From: Deltaproteobacteria bacterium
GTDB taxonomy: Bacteria; Desulfobacterota; Binatia; UBA12015
Length of the DNA: 64,000 bases
Assembly (NCBI GenBank): GCA_016874795.1
Contig: VGTG01000008.1
Coordinates: 1 to 64,000, forward strand
Reading direction: 5' to 3'
The notes beneath the pieces were generated by a model. That model saw only the letters and a list, made by a program, of their open reading frames with translations. It was not told where the DNA came from and did not search any database. Below are positions 51,502 through 60,106 of this stretch, piece by piece (within the stretch, counting starts at the first letter, position 1; every line of letters begins with the position of its first letter). A program made the translations under genes and the position numbers.

Positions 51502-53042
51502 GGCTCCAGAACATAAGACCAGGTCTCCGTAAGTGCACTACCGCCCTGGTCGAGATAGGCGCGGAGCTCGATCGGCTCGCTGCCGCTCGGCCGGACCTCG
51601 AAGACGAGCCGCCAGCCGCCGGTGACCACGTTCTTCACGACCTGGTCCTCGAGGAGCTCGCCCTGGCCGCCGTCGCCGACCGTGACGACGCCGCGCAGGA
51701 CCGCGTCCGCAGGAAGCTTGCGCAGCTTCTCGCCGTCGAACTCGACGACGAAGCGGTGCGTGTTCTCGTCGTGGCCATGGTCGCGGCGCGTGTCGATCGC
51801 GCGTCCGTTCGGCGAGCGAGCGCGGTCTTCCTCGCCGTACCAGAGGATGCGGTAGGCGAGCTCGAGCGGCTTCTGCTCCTTCGGCAGACCGTCGGGAACC
51901 CAGTAGGTGACGATGTTGTCGTTGATCTCCTCGTCGGTCGGGATCTCGACGAGCTCGACGTGCCCCTTCTCCCACACCGGGCCGGCCTTCGGGATGATCC
52001 AGGCGGACGGACGGATGTCCTGCCGCGTCTCGAGGTCCTGGTAGTGATCGAAGTCGCGATCGCGCTGCAGGAGACCGAAGCCCGCCAGCCCGTCGGCGCG
52101 GAGGCTGCTGACGTGCAGCCGCTCCGGGTTGCCGAGCGGACGCCACAGCCATTCGCCGTTCGCGAGCGACACGAGGAGTCCGTCCGAATCGTGCACCTCG
52201 GGACGGTAGTCGAGCTTCTGCGCCGGATTGCCCTCGCCGGAGTAGAACATCGACGTCAGCGGAGCGATGCCGAGCTTCTGGACGCTCTTGCGGAAGAACA
52301 GTCGCGCTTCGACGTCGACCGCGGTTTCCTTCCCCGGATGCACGACGAACTTGTACGCGCCCGAGACGCTCGCGCTCTCGAGCAGCGCGTAGATCGTCAT
52401 GCTCTTCGCATCCTTCGTCGGACGCACGAGCCAGAAGGTGTCGAAGTAGGGGAACTCCTCGCCCGTTTGCACTGCGGTGTCGATCGCGAGAGCGCGCGCG
52501 GAGAGACCGAAGCCCTGATCGCGGCCGACGGCGCGGAAATAGCTCGCGCCGAGGAAGACGATCACCTCGTCCCAGTAGCTTTTCGTCTTGATCGGATAGT
52601 GGAGGCGGAAGCCCGCGGGCCCGAGGTCCTGCGGCACCTGGCTCGCGAACTCGTTCCGGCCGTAGTCGAACTTGCTCGGCGAGAACTCGATCGGCCGCGA
52701 GCCGTCCGCGTCGACGACGTACATCTTGATCGTGTGGTCGTAGTAGAGGCCCGGGTGGAAGAACTGCACCTGGAAGGGAAGGGCGCGGTCGCGCCAAACC
52801 GCTGCATCCGGGCGGTAGCGAATGTCGCGCCACTGGTCGTAGCTGATCTCGCGCAGGAACTCGGGGATCTGTGCGGGTCGCTGGAAGGCCTCGTGCGAGC
52901 GCGCCTCCGCGATCTTGACGACGTCCTCGAAGGTGAACGCGGCGCTTCGCGCGGCGGTCGCCGTCGCGAGGACGGCGAGCGCGACCAGACTCGCGTGGCG
53001 AAGGAGGAAGACGGCGCGCCGCCGCGCTGTGGCGCGGCTCAC
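51498..53042 (-). CDS. opgG: Periplasmic glucan biosynthesis protein G
   Basis: The 514-residue exported protein (signal peptide about 1-32, ending ATAARSA) has the two-domain MdoG architecture: an N-terminal beta-sandwich (FTFEDVVKIAEARSHEAF, YRPDAAVWRD, FHPGLYYDHT) and a C-terminal immunoglobulin-like domain. In the known pathway OpgG acts after OpgH, probably in branching or release of the glucan. GTG start. opgG-opgH is the standard gene order. No membrane-modifying opgB/opgC gene is nearby. Confidence 0.95.
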   Translation of the reverse strand: MSRATARRRAVFLLRHASLVALAVLATATAARSAAFTFEDVVKIAEARSHEAFQRPAQIPEFLREISYDQWRDIRYRPDAAVWRDRALPFQVQFFHPGLYYDHTIKMYVVDADGSRPIEFSPSKFDYGRNEFASQVPQDLGPAGFRLHYPIKTKSYWDEVIVFLGASYFRAVGRDQGFGLSARALAIDTAVQTGEEFPYFDTFWLVRPTKDAKSMTIYALLESASVSGAYKFVVHPGKETAVDVEARLFFRKSVQKLGIAPLTSMFYSGEGNPAQKLDYRPEVHDSDGLLVSLANGEWLWRPLGNPERLHVSSLRADGLAGFGLLQRDRDFDHYQDLETRQDIRPSAWIIPKAGPVWEKGHVELVEIPTDEEINDNIVTYWVPDGLPKEQKPLELAYRILWYGEEDRARSPNGRAIDTRRDHGHDENTHRFVVEFDGEKLRKLPADAVLRGVVTVGDGGQGELLEDQVVKNVVTGGWRLVFEVRPSGSEPIELRAYLDQGGSALTETWSYVLEP

Positions 53043-53211
53043 GTGCCGGTGCGCGGTCGACTACCGTGGGCTGAAGCCCGGCGAACCGCGCGATCGCCAT
53101 CGTTTTCGAACGGAATCGCTTCGATCCCGTCCTCTTCTTCGAAGACTCGCGGCGCTGGCCGGGCGCCGGTGGAAAGGGTCGGTCCGTGCATGGCCACGCC
53201 CATAGCACGCC

Positions 53212-53631
53212 GTGGGGCGGTTTCCCGCGGGTGGGGAGGGAGGAGCGGCGGAGGTCGAGATCGAGCCCTGCGGTGACTCGCTCTGCGGCCGGATCGTCTC
53301 GCTCCGCTCGCCGTTCGACGAGAACGGCTGCGAGTGGACGGACCGCGAGAACCCGGACGAGGCTCTTCGCGGGCGCCCGATCGTCGGCCTCGAGATCCTG
53401 CACGAGCTGCGATCGACCGCGACCGCGGCCGAGGGCGATGCCGAGAGCTGGGAGTGCGGCAGCATCTACGATCCGACGAGCGGCCGGACCTATCGCTGCG
53501 CCGTTTCGCTCGACGGTCCGGACCGCCTTCGCGTCCGCGGCTACGTCGGCTTCACGTTCCTCGGCCGAACGACCACGTGGACCCGAGTCGGCTCCGAGGC
53601 TCGTCTTTGCTCCGCCCACGGCGGGGCGTGA
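53212..53631 (+). CDS. DUF2147 family protein without a signal peptide
   Basis: The 139-residue product shows the DUF2147 pattern: VEIEPCGDSLCGRIVSL, DENPDEALRGRPIVGLEIL-like segment (positions about 55-70), SIYDPTSGRTYRC and LRVRGYVGFTFLGRTTTWTR. Family members are usually exported; here a TAG lies just upstream of the GTG start and no signal peptide is encoded in frame, so either the N-terminus is lost or the protein is cytosolic. Function unknown. Confidence 0.8.
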   Translation: MGRFPAGGEGGAAEVEIEPCGDSLCGRIVSLRSPFDENGCEWTDRENPDEALRGRPIVGLEILHELRSTATAAEGDAESWECGSIYDPTSGRTYRCAVSLDGPDRLRVRGYVGFTFLGRTTTWTRVGSEARLCSAHGGA

Positions 53632-53655
53632 TGAGCAGGGCGAAAGCCGACGGAG

Positions 53656-54441
53656 CTACGGCCTGCGAGCGGAGTCGATCGGCAGCGGGAAGAACGCGCG
53701 GCCGGCGCGCATCTCCTCCGCGAACCAGTCTGCGAACCCGTTCTTCATGACCCACTCGAGCCGGTCGCCTCTCCACTGCACGCGGTACGGGTCGAACGCA
53801 GGGCGGTTCTCGGACTGAAGCCTTCCGAGGGTTTCGATCACGTCCTCGTTGTCCTTGACGATGGCCGGTCGTGCGCCGAGCCTGCCGAGCCACGCGGCGA
53901 GCCCCGCATGACGGACGGGATCGAGAGGAAAGCCGAGGAAGCTCGCCGCGATCAGGTGCGGAGCGACGGCGATGTCCGCGATCGAGTACTCGCCGCAGAA
54001 GTAGTCGGATCGACCGAGCAGCGTTTCGAGCTCTCCGTAGAGGCGCTCGAGGTCGCGCTTCGCCGCTTCGTGCATCGCGGGATGCGATTCGCCGCGTCCG
54101 AACTCGACGACGGTGACGGCGTACGCGGCGGCATCGAGCTGGGTGTCCGCGAGGTCCTCGACGAGACGGCACTTCGCGCGAAGCTCGGGGTCGCGGGGCA
54201 GAAGCGGGGGCTCGGGGTAGCGGTCCTCGAGCCATTCGCAGATGACCGTGGAGTCGTAGAGTGAAAAGTCCCCTTCGACGAGGGCCGGCACCTCGGCGCG
54301 CGGATTCACGTCGAGGAAGTCCGTTCGATTGCAGTCGCCGTGCAGCGCGCGCACGCGCTCGAACGGCACGTCCTTCTCGTAGAGCGCGATCCGGACCTTG
54401 CGTGCATAGGGGCTGAAAACGTCGTCGAAGAGCGTCAGCAT
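53656..54441 (-). CDS. Glutathione S-transferase family protein
   Basis: The 261-residue protein has a thioredoxin-like N-domain (LFDDVFSPYARKVRIAL, VPALVEGDFSLYDSTVICEW with the cis-Pro and the glutathione-binding Ser) and an all-helical C-domain (FCGEYSIADIAVAPHL, the N-capping box). The active residue is probably Ser10 in FSPYARK. A ~45-residue C-terminal tail exceeds typical lengths. Substrate unknown. ATG at 54441. Confidence 0.92.
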   Translation of the reverse strand: MLTLFDDVFSPYARKVRIALYEKDVPFERVRALHGDCNRTDFLDVNPRAEVPALVEGDFSLYDSTVICEWLEDRYPEPPLLPRDPELRAKCRLVEDLADTQLDAAAYAVTVVEFGRGESHPAMHEAAKRDLERLYGELETLLGRSDYFCGEYSIADIAVAPHLIAASFLGFPLDPVRHAGLAAWLGRLGARPAIVKDNEDVIETLGRLQSENRPAFDPYRVQWRGDRLEWVMKNGFADWFAEEMRAGRAFFPLPIDSARRP

Positions 54442-54465
54442 GACGGCCCCCGTAGTACGGCTCCG

Positions 54466-54555
54466 CTAGCCCATCAGTACACCGACGACTGCGAGGATCA
54501 GGAGAAGGATGCAGGCCGCGGACTGGATGACGAAGCCGACGACGCGCTTCTCCAC
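54466..54555 (-). CDS. Possible 29-residue single-helix membrane peptide
   Basis: GTG at 54555, preceded by AAAGGAAG at a longer-than-ideal distance, starts EKRVVGFVIQSAACILLLIL followed by AVVGVLMG and a TAG. The frame is one hydrophobic helix with a charged N-terminus. In-frame sequence upstream (KIRLAIAEPRKEAYAQA) has no start before a TAA. It lies between the GST and fatty-acid hydroxylase genes. Could be a real small protein or the remnant of a longer one. Confidence 0.35.
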   Translation of the reverse strand: MEKRVVGFVIQSAACILLLILAVVGVLMG

Positions 54556-54604
54556 CGCTTGCGCATAGGCTTCCTTTCGCGGTTCGGCGATCGCGAGTCG
54601 AATC

Positions 54605-54634
54605 TTGCCGGTGAGGCGCGCTGTCCCTTATACC
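54605..54634 (+). promoter_or_regulatory. Sigma-70-like promoter, leaderless start
   Basis: TTGCCG (54605-54610), 18-bp spacer, TATACC (54629-54634). The expected transcription start is about 54641, the A of the hydroxylase ATG, and no ribosome site precedes that ATG. This points to a leaderless mRNA. Confidence 0.45.
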
Positions 54635-54640
54635 TTTTGC

Positions 54641-55381
54641 ATGGTCGTCGCGCGCTCGCAGACGGACGGGATCGCGGGCAAGGCCCGCCCCGCCCTCCGG
54701 AAGCCGAGCGAGGCGCCGCTCTCGGTCGAGCGACGCGAAGCCCTCCGCGCGGAGCTGCTCGAGGAGATCCCGAGCTGGTACGTGCCGTGGGTCCACCTCT
54801 TCGTTCCCTCGAGCATCGGGATCGCGGCGATCGTCGTGGCGCTCTCGTGGATTCGGGACCTGCACCCCGCGGAGCTCCTGACGGTGCCGGCCGTCTACCT
54901 CCTCGCGAACGCCTTCGAGTGGTGGGTGCACGTGAACGCGCTCCACCGGCGGAACCCGCTGGCGCCCGTCCTCTACGATCAGCACACGCCGCGCCATCAC
55001 ATGCTCTACTTGACGGACGACATGGCGATGCGCGAGAAGCGCGAGTATCGCCTCGTTCTGATCCCGGGTTACGGCCTGCTGCTGATCTTCCTCGGGCAGG
55101 TCGTCGTCAGCTCCGGGCTCTGGTGGCTCGGGCAGCCGAACGTCGCTTGCCTCTGGGTCGCGACGTCGATCGCCTACGCGGTGAGCTACGAGTGGCTGCA
55201 CTTCTCGTATCACCTGCCGCACGATCATCCGGTGTCCCGGAATCCGGTGATCCGGAAGCTCGCGCACCATCACGCCGTCCATCATGATCCCCGCATCATG
55301 CAGCGCTACAACATGAACGTGACGGTGCCGCTGATGGACTGGGTGATGGGCACGTCGGTCGAGGAAGCGCCTCCTCGTTGA
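54641..55381 (+). CDS. Fatty acid hydroxylase / sterol desaturase family membrane enzyme
   Basis: The 246-residue membrane di-iron protein has about four helices and the histidine clusters of the family: HVNALHRR, QHTPRHHM, HFSYHLPHDH and AHHHAVHHD. It should hydroxylate or desaturate a lipid chain; the substrate is not predictable. Start ATG at 54641 is placed at the probable transcription start (no ribosome site); an alternative GTG lies upstream at 54611 inside the promoter spacer. It reads toward the fadL-lipase pair. Confidence 0.88.
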   Translation: MVVARSQTDGIAGKARPALRKPSEAPLSVERREALRAELLEEIPSWYVPWVHLFVPSSIGIAAIVVALSWIRDLHPAELLTVPAVYLLANAFEWWVHVNALHRRNPLAPVLYDQHTPRHHMLYLTDDMAMREKREYRLVLIPGYGLLLIFLGQVVVSSGLWWLGQPNVACLWVATSIAYAVSYEWLHFSYHLPHDHPVSRNPVIRKLAHHHAVHHDPRIMQRYNMNVTVPLMDWVMGTSVEEAPPR

Positions 55382-55450
55382 CCTCGCGCTCGTAATCCTG
55401 GACCTTCTCCGCGGACCGGCCCGACGGGCCGTGATCGGGAGGAGGCGAGG

Positions 55451-56875
55451 ATGCGGGATCCGACCTGGTCGAGAATCGTCGCGTGGTGCGGAGCCGCGAG
55501 TTTCGCGAGCACGCTCCTCGCCGGAGCGCGGCCGGCCAGCGCCGCGGGCGTCGCCGTGCTCGAGCAGAGCCCGCGGCTCACCGGCACCGCGTACGCCGGA
55601 ACGGCGGCGCTCGCCGAGGACGCCTCGATGGCGTTCTTCAACCCGGCCGGGCTGACGCGCCTGCGCGGCGGGAGCCTCGTCGCGACGGCGACCGTGATCG
55701 ACGCGAACATCGACTTCGAGGCGAGCTCCGCGACGACCTGGGGTCAGCCGGTGACGGGCCCGAACGGCAGCCTCGACGCCGAGGGCGGCGACTCCGGCGC
55801 GCTGCCGACCTTCCACTTCGCGCAGCGCTTCGCCGATCAGTGGGTCGGCTATCTCGGCGTGACGAGCCCGGTCGACGTCATCACCGACTATCCCGACACC
55901 GGCGTCACGCGCTACGTCGCGACGCTCTCGCAGCTGAAGACGATCAACATCAACCCCGCCGTCGCGTTCGGTCCCCTGTACGACGTCTCGATCGGCGCGG
56001 GCTTCAACGCGCAGCACATGCGCGGGCACTTCAACCAGAAGCTCGCCGTGCCGACGATCCCGTTCGACACGCTCTTCGGGCGCTCGATCGGCGACATCAA
56101 CTCGCTCCTCGAGTCGAACGACTGGGCGTTCGGCTGGAACGCCGGCGTTCTGTGGGAGGCCGATCCGAGCCTGCGCTTCGGCGTCGGCTACCGCTCCGCG
56201 ATCCATCACACGCTGACGGGCACCGGAAGCCTGATCCTGCCGGTGGTGCCGATCGTGCTGCCGAACGGCGGGTCCGTACCCGTCGAGTCGCGCGCGGGCT
56301 TCACGGTGCCGCAGTCGGTGACGATGAGCGGTGCGTGGCAACCGGCAGGTTGGCTGCAGGTTCTCGCGGACGCGCAGTGGACGAACTGGAGCGCGTTCAA
56401 GCAGCTCTCCGTCGGCCTCTCCTATCCCGCGAGCGTGTCGCAGACCCTCGGTCCGCTCGCGGCGCTCCTTCCGACGAAGGACTCGATCTACGAGGGCTTC
56501 CGCGACACCTGGCGTGGCACCGTCGGCGCGCAGATCTTCCCCGACGACCGCTGGACGATCCGCTTCGGCTCCGGCTTCGACCAATCGCCGGTCTACAATG
56601 CGAATCGCACCATGCGGCTGCCGGACGGGAACCGCGTGCAGCTCGCGCTCGGCTTCGGCTACCGCATCTGGGAGCAGACGTTCGTCGACTTCGGGTACGC
56701 GCACTTCTTCATCGGCGACGGTACGGCCAACGAGACGAACGAGACGCTCGACGCGAGCAACATCCAGGGGACGTTCGAGACCTCGGCGGACGTCTTCGGG
56801 CTCCAGTTCACCTACAACTGGGAGCACGTTCCGTGGGAAGGATTGCCGTTCGTCTCGGAGGAGAGCGGGTCATGA
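55451..56875 (+). CDS. OmpP1/FadL-family outer-membrane transporter
   Basis: The 474-residue protein has a signal peptide (about 1-31, ending ASA) and the FadL N-terminus: GTAALAEDASMAFFNPAGLT, the NPAG motif of the hatch domain. A beta-barrel with alternating hydrophobic strands follows, ending FGLQFTYNW-like with a terminal extension. It imports long-chain fatty acids or other hydrophobic compounds. ATG after GGAGGCGAGG. Its TGA overlaps the lipase ATG by 4 bp, so uptake and hydrolysis of lipids may be linked. Confidence 0.92.
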   Translation: MRDPTWSRIVAWCGAASFASTLLAGARPASAAGVAVLEQSPRLTGTAYAGTAALAEDASMAFFNPAGLTRLRGGSLVATATVIDANIDFEASSATTWGQPVTGPNGSLDAEGGDSGALPTFHFAQRFADQWVGYLGVTSPVDVITDYPDTGVTRYVATLSQLKTININPAVAFGPLYDVSIGAGFNAQHMRGHFNQKLAVPTIPFDTLFGRSIGDINSLLESNDWAFGWNAGVLWEADPSLRFGVGYRSAIHHTLTGTGSLILPVVPIVLPNGGSVPVESRAGFTVPQSVTMSGAWQPAGWLQVLADAQWTNWSAFKQLSVGLSYPASVSQTLGPLAALLPTKDSIYEGFRDTWRGTVGAQIFPDDRWTIRFGSGFDQSPVYNANRTMRLPDGNRVQLALGFGYRIWEQTFVDFGYAHFFIGDGTANETNETLDASNIQGTFETSADVFGLQFTYNWEHVPWEGLPFVSEESGS

Positions 56876-58203
56876 GAGACGCGAAGGAGTATCGGCGACT
56901 CGGTCTCCGCGCGGTCCGTATCGGCGGCGGCGCGGCTGCGATCTTCGTCGCGGCGCTCATGGCGGCGTGCGGCCAGGACACGGAGCGGATTCCCGGAACG
57001 TTCTACGCGGCGCCCGATCCGCTTCCCGAGGGCGCACCGGGCCAGGTGATCCGCACGGAGTCCACGGGCACGCCGCCCGGCGGCGGCAACGCGCGCCGGA
57101 TCCTCTACCACTCGCGCACCGACGACGGCCGCGACATCGCGACCTCGGCGCTCTTCGTTCTGCCCGAGGGCGCTCCGCCTCCCGGCGGCTTTCCGCTGAT
57201 GGTGATGGCGCACGGCACGGCCGGGCTTGGCCGCACGTGCGGCGTCTCCGTGCAGCCGTACACGCAGCTCGCGGCGTTCGGGAACGAGCCGCAGTACGAC
57301 CAGTTCCAGCCGTACGTCGAAGCGGGCTTCGCCGTCGTCGCGCCCGACTATCAAGGGCTCGGCGTCGCCGGCCCGCCGTCGTATCTCGTCGGCCGCGTCG
57401 AGGCGCAGAACGTGATCGACGCGGCGATCGCGGCGCACCAGCTCGCGGGCGGACAGCTGTCGCAGGACACGTTCTTCTGGGGCCACTCGCAGGGCGGACA
57501 CTCGGCGGCGTTCGCGGCGGAGATGCTCTCCAACCGGAGCGTGCCGTTCCGGCTCCTCGGCACGATCCTCGTCGCGCCGGCGACGCTCCTGCGCGACGTG
57601 ATGCAGGACGTGATCGACGACGATCCGATCCCGCAGCCCGGCGAGGCGGCGGCGTTCCTCCTGTTCGCGGCGATCTCCTACGCGGAGACGTATCCCGACC
57701 TGAGCCTCGACCAGATCCTCACGACCTGCACGCCGGAGGAGAGCAAGCCCTGCGGCACGAACGCGGTGCCGATCGCTTCGCAGAACTGCCTCGAGACAGC
57801 GGTCGCGCCGTTCCTGCTGATGTCCGAGATCGGCACGAAGGCGTCGGCCTACGTGAACTTCCCGCTGCCGAGGGTGTGGGTCGACCGGCTCTGTCAGAAC
57901 GACGTCGGGAACGTGCCGATGCCGTCGCCCGTCTTGATGGTGCAGGGAACGGCGGACACGACGCTGCCGGTCGGCATGAACTGCGACTACTTCGAGAACG
58001 TCGCGTGTCCGCAGGACGTCTCGATCCAGTTCACGCTGTACCCGGGCGCGACGCACACGTCCGTCCCGAGCGTCGCCTTCCCCGACATCCTCGCGTGGGA
58101 GCGGGCGCGGCTCGCCGGCGACGCCGCGCCGTCGAACTGCGGTTCCCCGCCGGCGTTCTGCGGCACGGTGACGCCTTCGGAGTTCTGCGAATCGGGGGGT
58201 TGA
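56872..58203 (+). CDS. Secretory lipase-like alpha/beta hydrolase, lipoprotein
   Basis: The 443-residue exported protein has a lipoprotein signal (lipobox LMAAC) and an alpha/beta hydrolase fold: MVMAHGTAGLG (oxyanion region), GHSQGGHS with nucleophile S206, acid in VQGTADTTLPV and base in PGATHTSVP. The sequence resembles the secretory lipase (LIP) family, and paired cysteines (TCTPEESKPC, CGSPPAFC) suggest disulfides. Co-translated with the FadL-type porin (ATGA overlap), fitting extracellular lipid or ester hydrolysis with uptake of the product. Confidence 0.87.
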   Translation: MRDAKEYRRLGLRAVRIGGGAAAIFVAALMAACGQDTERIPGTFYAAPDPLPEGAPGQVIRTESTGTPPGGGNARRILYHSRTDDGRDIATSALFVLPEGAPPPGGFPLMVMAHGTAGLGRTCGVSVQPYTQLAAFGNEPQYDQFQPYVEAGFAVVAPDYQGLGVAGPPSYLVGRVEAQNVIDAAIAAHQLAGGQLSQDTFFWGHSQGGHSAAFAAEMLSNRSVPFRLLGTILVAPATLLRDVMQDVIDDDPIPQPGEAAAFLLFAAISYAETYPDLSLDQILTTCTPEESKPCGTNAVPIASQNCLETAVAPFLLMSEIGTKASAYVNFPLPRVWVDRLCQNDVGNVPMPSPVLMVQGTADTTLPVGMNCDYFENVACPQDVSIQFTLYPGATHTSVPSVAFPDILAWERARLAGDAAPSNCGSPPAFCGTVTPSEFCESGG

Positions 58204-58495
58204 TCGATCCGGGGCGTCCCGCCACGAGCTCCCTCGCGGGGTCGAGGCTTCGCCGTCGCGATCGTCCTGCTGACGGTCGGCGTCTCCCTGTGGGCCTCCT
58301 CGCACGCGATCGTCCTTCCGCTGTACGGGCTCGCGCTGTTCGTCGGCGTGCCGTTCTTCATCGGGTTCTTCCCCGTTTCGCTGTTCGGCTTCGTGCGGCA
58401 TCTTCCTTCTCCACGATCCGTGCTATGGTCGCGCCCGCTTCGAGCAGCATGGGATCGCGTCGGGCGCCCGCGAAGGCGCCTCAAAGGAGGTCCAC
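58204..58495 (+). other. Stretch coding for two hydrophobic helices but no start codon
   Basis: Immediately after the lipase TGA and in the same frame, the sequence reads GFAVAIVLLTVGVSLWASSH and then VLPLYGLALFVGVPFFIGFF, clearly membrane-helix-like, but no ATG, GTG or TTG precedes them in that frame. Probably the remnant of a small membrane protein gene. The 3' part contains the ribosome site of the next gene. Confidence 0.4.
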
Positions 58496-58642
58496 ATGGG
58501 CGGCTTTCTCGCGATGATCGTCCTGGGATTGATCATCGGGGCGGTGGCCAAGCTCGTCATGCCGGGTGACGACCCCGGCGGGATCATCGTCACGATCCTG
58601 CTGCTGTTCGGCTACCGCATGCTGACGCGATCACGCGCGTAG
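58496..58642 (+). CDS. Shortened GlsB/YeaQ/YmgE-like membrane protein
   Basis: The 48-residue product has a strong AAAGGAGG site and begins MGGFLAMIVLGLIIGAVAKL, then VMPGDDPGGIIVTILL, exactly the first half of GlsB/YeaQ/YmgE proteins (normally about 82-90 residues). It then jumps to LLFGYRMLTRSRA, the family's last residues. About 35 central residues, including the second helix, are missing with the frame intact, as if deletion occurred between two ATCCTGCTG-like direct repeats. Function of the family is stress-related and unproven; whether this short form folds is doubtful. Confidence 0.65.
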   Translation: MGGFLAMIVLGLIIGAVAKLVMPGDDPGGIIVTILLLFGYRMLTRSRA

Positions 58643-58688
58643 CCAGCGTCGCGTCGCTAGCCCCCAGGAGATCGTCGAGAAGTCCCAT
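58590..58688 (-). pseudogene. N-terminal remnant resembling YidB/DUF937-type gene
   Basis: ATG at 58688 with a strong GAGGAGGTGGTC site starts MGLLDDLLGAS, the usual opening of YidB-like proteins, but after about 11 codons the frame runs antisense into the GlsB-like gene and stops after 32 residues. The good ribosome site suggests a real gene whose body has been lost. Confidence 0.35.
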
Positions 58689-58751
58689 GACCACCTCCTC
58701 GTCTTCGGTTCGAGTCGAGTCCTATACCCGCACGGCGGATCGCGGAAGGGC

Positions 58752-60032
58752 TCAGCTCGTGCGCTGCCGGGACGGGTCGGGACGCGACCCCGTGTAGACG
58801 GCGCGCGGGCGCAGCTCCGAGGGCTGCTCGTACTCCTCGATCGCGTGCGCGATCCAGCCCGACATCCGTGCGAGCGCAAAGAGGAGCTCGCCCGTGCCGC
58901 GCGGCAAGCGGAACGCGTGCGTCAGCGCGGCGATGCCGAGATCGACGTTCGGCGCCGGGAGCCCACGCTTCGAAGCCGCCTCGAGGAACGCCTCGACCTC
59001 GCCGAGGCGCTTCGCGTCGCGCGCGGCCTCGCGGACCAGCACCAGCAGCGCACGAGCCCGCGGATCTCCTTCGGGATAGATCGCGTGGCCGATCCCCGGC
59101 AGCTTCTCGCCGCCTCGCAGGTAGCGATCGATCACGGGAGCGACGTCGCCCGCGTCCTCGATCTCCGCGAGAAGAGCTTCCGCCGCGACCGAGACCGCGC
59201 CGTGCCGCGCGCCGCCGAGCACGCCGAGACCGGCCCCGAGCGCGCCGTACGGATCGGCGCGAAACGCCGCCGCGATGCGCACGGCGAAGGTCGAAGCCGC
59301 GAGCTCGTGATCGGCGAGGAGAACGAGCGCGCCGTCGAGCGCTTCGAGCTGGCGTCCCGCCGCGGGCCGCGCGGAGACGCGATCCCAGACGCGCGAGGCG
59401 AAGCTCGCGGGCTCGCGTCGTCGCTCTTCGCGTCCACCGCCGCGCCGCCGCGGCAAGCACTCGACGAGAGTCGCGAGGAGACGCCGCGCCGCACCGGCGA
59501 CCGCTTCGCGGCGCAGGTCGTGCCGGAACGGATCGGTGCCCGCGAGTGCCGCGACCACGACGCGAACGCGATCGAACGCGAGCGTCCGAGCCGGAAGAAC
59601 GCATTGCACGGCGCGCCCGAGGGTCACGCCGGCGGGGTCCGGCCGCCACGGCGGCGGCTTCGCGAGCTCGCCCGTCCAGAGGAATTCCGCGACCTGCTCG
59701 AAGGTGTGCTTTCTCGCGAGCGCGATCGGATCGCGGCCGCGATAGTAGTACCGGCCGCCCTCGATCGTCGTCACCGCCGACTCGATCCGGACCTCCCGGC
59801 CGGAGCGATCGGGAACGCGACCGCGCCCAGCGAGCCGATCGACCTCGACGGGATCGAAGGTGCTCCCGCGGACGCCGCTCGCGCGCTCGCGGGTGAGGAG
59901 CCCGCGGCTGACGTACGCGTAGAGCGTCTCGCGCTTGATGCCGAGACGCGCCGAGGCCTCGGCGGCCGACAGCCGGGTCCGCGCCGGTGCGGATGGCGAG
60001 GATGACGCCCGATCCACCTCGACATTGATCAT
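58752..60032 (-). CDS. Citrate synthase-like protein with N-terminal HTH
   Basis: The 426-residue protein begins with a MerR/excisionase-like helix-turn-helix (about 18-65: LSAAEASARLGIKRETLYAYVSRGLL; only key part meant) followed by a citrate synthase fold. Catalytic residues are retained: H in LADHELAAST, H in GIGHAIYPEGDPRA and D in NVDLG. HTH-bearing citrate synthases of this sort are known next to a second citrate synthase; they may be enzymes, regulators or both. The ATG (60030-60032) lies inside a TTGATCA site, hinting at self-regulation. Confidence 0.87.
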   Translation of the reverse strand: MINVEVDRASSSPSAPARTRLSAAEASARLGIKRETLYAYVSRGLLTRERASGVRGSTFDPVEVDRLAGRGRVPDRSGREVRIESAVTTIEGGRYYYRGRDPIALARKHTFEQVAEFLWTGELAKPPPWRPDPAGVTLGRAVQCVLPARTLAFDRVRVVVAALAGTDPFRHDLRREAVAGAARRLLATLVECLPRRRGGGREERRREPASFASRVWDRVSARPAAGRQLEALDGALVLLADHELAASTFAVRIAAAFRADPYGALGAGLGVLGGARHGAVSVAAEALLAEIEDAGDVAPVIDRYLRGGEKLPGIGHAIYPEGDPRARALLVLVREAARDAKRLGEVEAFLEAASKRGLPAPNVDLGIAALTHAFRLPRGTGELLFALARMSGWIAHAIEEYEQPSELRPRAVYTGSRPDPSRQRTS

Positions 60033-60053
60033 GCGTCAAAATTGATCAATATA
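60025..60053. promoter_or_regulatory. AT-rich divergent promoter with paired TTGATCA sites
   Basis: TTGATCA (60025-60031) and TTGATCAA (60042-60049) lie 17 bp apart in the 74-bp gap between the two citrate synthase genes, in an AT-rich island (ATTGATCAATATAG). On the plus strand TTGATC could serve as -35 with AATATA/TATAGG as -10. The spacing of the two TGATCA palindromes, near two helical turns, fits operators for a dimeric HTH protein, with the adjacent HTH-citrate synthase as the obvious candidate. Confidence 0.45.
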
Positions 60054-60106
60054 GGGCGGTCTGTCAACGTTCCTCCGTCCGAACGAGCCAGCGAAGGGAG
60101 GAGCAC

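Noticed and set aside
58700-58720. GGTTCGAGTC resembling a tRNA T-loop
   Set aside because: No acceptor or anticodon stem can be built around it; it lies upstream of the minus-strand YidB-like start.
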